From positions 2,790,001 to 2,854,000 of the forward strand of contig OZ244865.1 of the NCBI GenBank assembly GCA_965221075.1: DNA of 64,000 bases, written 5' to 3'. The position numbers and the translations under genes are program-made. A model generated the notes under the pieces. The model worked only from the letters and a program-made list of their open reading frames with translations, was not told the origin of the DNA and did no database searches. Source of the DNA: UBA2970 sp965221075. GTDB taxonomy: Bacteria; Verrucomicrobiota; Verrucomicrobiia; Limisphaerales; AAA164-E04. Positions 61,056 to 64,000 of the stretch are shown one piece after another. The first letter of the stretch is position 1; the number at the start of each line of letters is the position of its first letter.

Positions 61056-61624
61056 CGGCCGGGATCCTCCCAGGCGGGGAAGCTCTTCACCATCGTCGGC
61101 TCCTTCCCCTTGGCCTGGGACGGTCCCGGCGGCGGCTTGAAGTAGGTCACCAGCATCCCGCCGGCCGCGGCCAGGACGATGCCCAGGTAGAAGGGAAGGC
61201 GGATGGAGGTCAGGCCCCCGGCCGGCGGATGGAGCAGGATGGAGACCAGGGCGTTGACCACCGGAGCCCCGGCGAAGACGATGGCCATCACCACCGCCGG
61301 GGCGCCGCGCGCGCCGAAGGCCAGCAGCACCCCGAAGGCCCCCGCCGCTCCGGCGATCCCCGCTACCAGCGACCACCACATGCCCGCGCCGGTGTACCCG
61401 CTCAGGGCGGTCCCCTTGACCAGCAGCACCGCCAGGGGAGCCAGCACCGCGGTCAGGAAGTAGGCTATCCCCACGAAGAGGAAGGCCTTGTAGCGGCCGG
61501 TCACGGGGTCCGCCATCGACACCTGCCCCTTGTGGAGCAGGATCCCGTAGACGCCCCAGCAGGCCACGGTCATCAGGGCGAAGTAGATCCAGCTCATGCT
61601 CCGCCGATCCTTCCCGTCGTCCAT
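61052..61624 (-). CDS. Small DMT/EamA-like membrane protein
   Basis: 190 residues with five or so hydrophobic helices: WIYFALMTVACWGVYGILLH, LFVGIAYFLTAVLAPLAVLL, WSLVAGIAGAAGAFGVLLAF, VVMAIVFAGAPVVNALVSIL, PFYLGIVLAAAGGMLVTYF. The layout resembles half of a drug/metabolite-type transporter, so it may work as a dimer. A second start (MSWIYF at 61597) is possible. It is coupled to the ligase gene by a TTGA overlap. Substrate unknown. Confidence 0.72.
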   Translation of the reverse strand: MDDGKDRRSMSWIYFALMTVACWGVYGILLHKGQVSMADPVTGRYKAFLFVGIAYFLTAVLAPLAVLLVKGTALSGYTGAGMWWSLVAGIAGAAGAFGVLLAFGARGAPAVVMAIVFAGAPVVNALVSILLHPPAGGLTSIRLPFYLGIVLAAAGGMLVTYFKPPPGPSQAKGKEPTMVKSFPAWEDPGR

Positions 61625-61660
61625 GGCATCGTTCCATCCTCCCTCTGCGGCACGGAGGGG

Positions 61661-61688
61661 AGGCTAGCAGGACGGGCCGGGGGGGAAA
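61661..61688 (-). promoter_or_regulatory. Candidate promoter of the transporter-ligase pair
   Basis: On the minus strand TTTCCC (61688-61683), 16 bases, then TAGCCT (61666-61661). A GAGGAT box lies just before the ATG at 61624. Confidence 0.4.
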
Positions 61689-61710
61689 AGGGCCGGATGG
61701 CCTGCCCGGA

Positions 61711-62987
<1,277 letters not shown>

Positions 62988-62991
<4 letters not shown>

Positions 62992-64000
62992 GAGCCGAGC
63001 TCCTCGACGGCCACCTCGAAGGCCTGGCCGTCGACGTTCATGCGGTAGCGGGAGGCCGCGGCTGCAGGAGCCTTGGGCGCGGCGGGAGCAGGCGTCTCAC
63101 CCCGGAGGACCTTGGCCAGCTCCTGGGGGAACATGGCGTGGAGCACCGCCAGCTCGTCGGAGACGGGAAAGCCATTCTCGTCGAGCTCCCGGCGCAGCGC
63201 CGGCATGCGGGGCTCGAGCCTGTCGGCGGGACGGCAGTCGATGGCCTCCTCCCCAGCCTGCGCCTCCGCCTGCCTGCGCCGCTCGGGATCGACCGGCCCG
63301 GGTGTGCGCCCGTACTTCCCCAGGAGGATGTCCATGGCGGGCTGGGAGAGCATCTTCCAGCGCCCGAACTTCACGTTGAGCATCGCCTGGGTGCCCACGA
63401 TCTGCGAGGTCGGGGTCACCAGCGGGATCCAGCCCAGCCGCTCCCGCACGTAGGGGATCTCCTCCATGACGTCTCCGAGGCGTTCGCTCATCCCCTGCTC
63501 GCGCAGCTGGTTGCGGAAGTTGGAGAGCATCCCGCCGGGCACCTGGTAGACCAGGATGTCGGAGTCCACCCGCTCGTTGCGCGGGCTGGTGTAGTCGCCC
63601 AGCTCCTCGTAGACCTTCTCGAAGTGCTCCCGCAGGCGGGCCAGCTTGCCAACGTCGTAGTTGGGCCGGCGCGAGCTCCTCTCGAGCATCTTCTGCATCA
63701 GCAGGGTGTCCGGCTGGCCGGTTCCGTTGGCGAACGGGGCGATCGAGGTGTCCACCGCGTCGACTCCCGCCTCGATGGCGGCGTAGTAGGAGGTGGCCCC
63801 CATGCCCACGGTGCTGTGGGTGTGGAGGACCAGGGGGACCTTGACCTGCTCCCTGAGCGCCCGGATCAGCTCGTAGGACACCGAGGGGGAGATCAGTCCC
63901 GCCATGTCCTTGACGCAGATCGAGTCGCATCCCATCGACTCCAGATTCCGGCCCAGCTCCAGGAAGGTCTCCAGGGTGTGCACCGGACTGGTGGTGTAGC
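62988..64000 (-). CDS. Oxaloacetate decarboxylase alpha / pyruvate carboxylase B-type carboxyltransferase, C-terminal part
   Basis: The gene enters from beyond 64000; about 337 residues are visible. The TIM-barrel and post-barrel carboxyltransferase landmarks are MGCDSICVKDMAGLISPSVS, VPLVLHTHSTVGMGATSYY, DTSIAPFANGTGQPDTLLM, VYQVPGGMLSNFRNQLREQG and RLGWIPLVTPTSQIVGTQAM. The C-terminus ends YRMNVDGQAFEVAVEELGS, where relatives usually continue into a biotinyl domain with an MKM motif; that domain is absent, so a separate biotin carrier is likely. It overlaps the Gfo/Idh/MocA gene as GTGA. Confidence 0.88.

Overview
The window is about 70% G+C across most of its length, with densely packed genes and frequent start/stop overlaps (ATGA, GTGA, TTGA). 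Several gene families point to a member of the Verrucomicrobiota or the wider PVC group: secreted proteins with a C-terminal PEP-CTERM sorting signal, a PSCyt1-PSCyt2-PSD1 (DUF1549/DUF1553) secreted haem protein, a giant CotH-kinase/lamin-tail surface protein and a Tat-exported Gfo/Idh/MocA oxidoreductase. No rRNA is present, so finer placement is inference.

Layout. 1-7976 (minus): serS and glgA, then a circularly permuted ATP-grasp protein, an alpha-E protein, a fused ATP-grasp/alpha-E protein and the start of a transglutaminase-like gene. The last four form a known type of predicted peptide-ligation cluster. 8021-11193: secA. 11200-16073: a scarred accessory island with an ISL3 remnant, one intact low-GC OLD-family nuclease gene, a broken DUF3991/TOPRIM gene next to a 10-bp element end, and an IS21 istB remnant. 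16284-23035: addB-addA. 23118-32263: icd, xseB, dxs, fur, ygfZ, a PSD1 protein and a MidA-like methyltransferase. 32402-37570: a secreted protein followed by five tandem PEP-CTERM paralogues, each later unit also carrying a decayed piece of the first gene. 37590-38757: tRNA-Glu(CTC), an orphan RelE-like gene and an HNH nuclease. 38952-48653: a long plus-strand cluster (TPR protein, YjbQ, lipoate-ligase-like, CotH, WbuC, GT4, FkbM), converging on an ELM1-family gene. 49685-54452: a WPL-repeat secreted protein, mlaE, mlaF, mlaD and terC. 54480-61055: ligA, two AIM24-family genes and a phenylacetate-CoA-ligase-like gene, built around a decayed tandem duplication. 61052-64000 (minus): a small transporter, a Gfo/Idh/MocA protein and a partial carboxyltransferase.

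Three structures stand out. First, a tandem duplication of [ligA 3' end - AIM24 - PaaK 3' end] at about 56531-60470: the two AIM24 copies survive while the severed gene ends at the junction have decayed. Second, a 452-bp element with perfect TGTTATTTGC terminal inverted repeats sits inside one AIM24 copy and shares its sequence, including a DUF3991/TOPRIM gene tail, with the island 43 kb away. Third, the PEP-CTERM array is a birth-and-death gene family with a period of about 930 bp. Separately, several gene starts lie a few bases after a promoter of the form TTGnCC-N16/17-TAnnnT, which suggests that leaderless transcription is common here.
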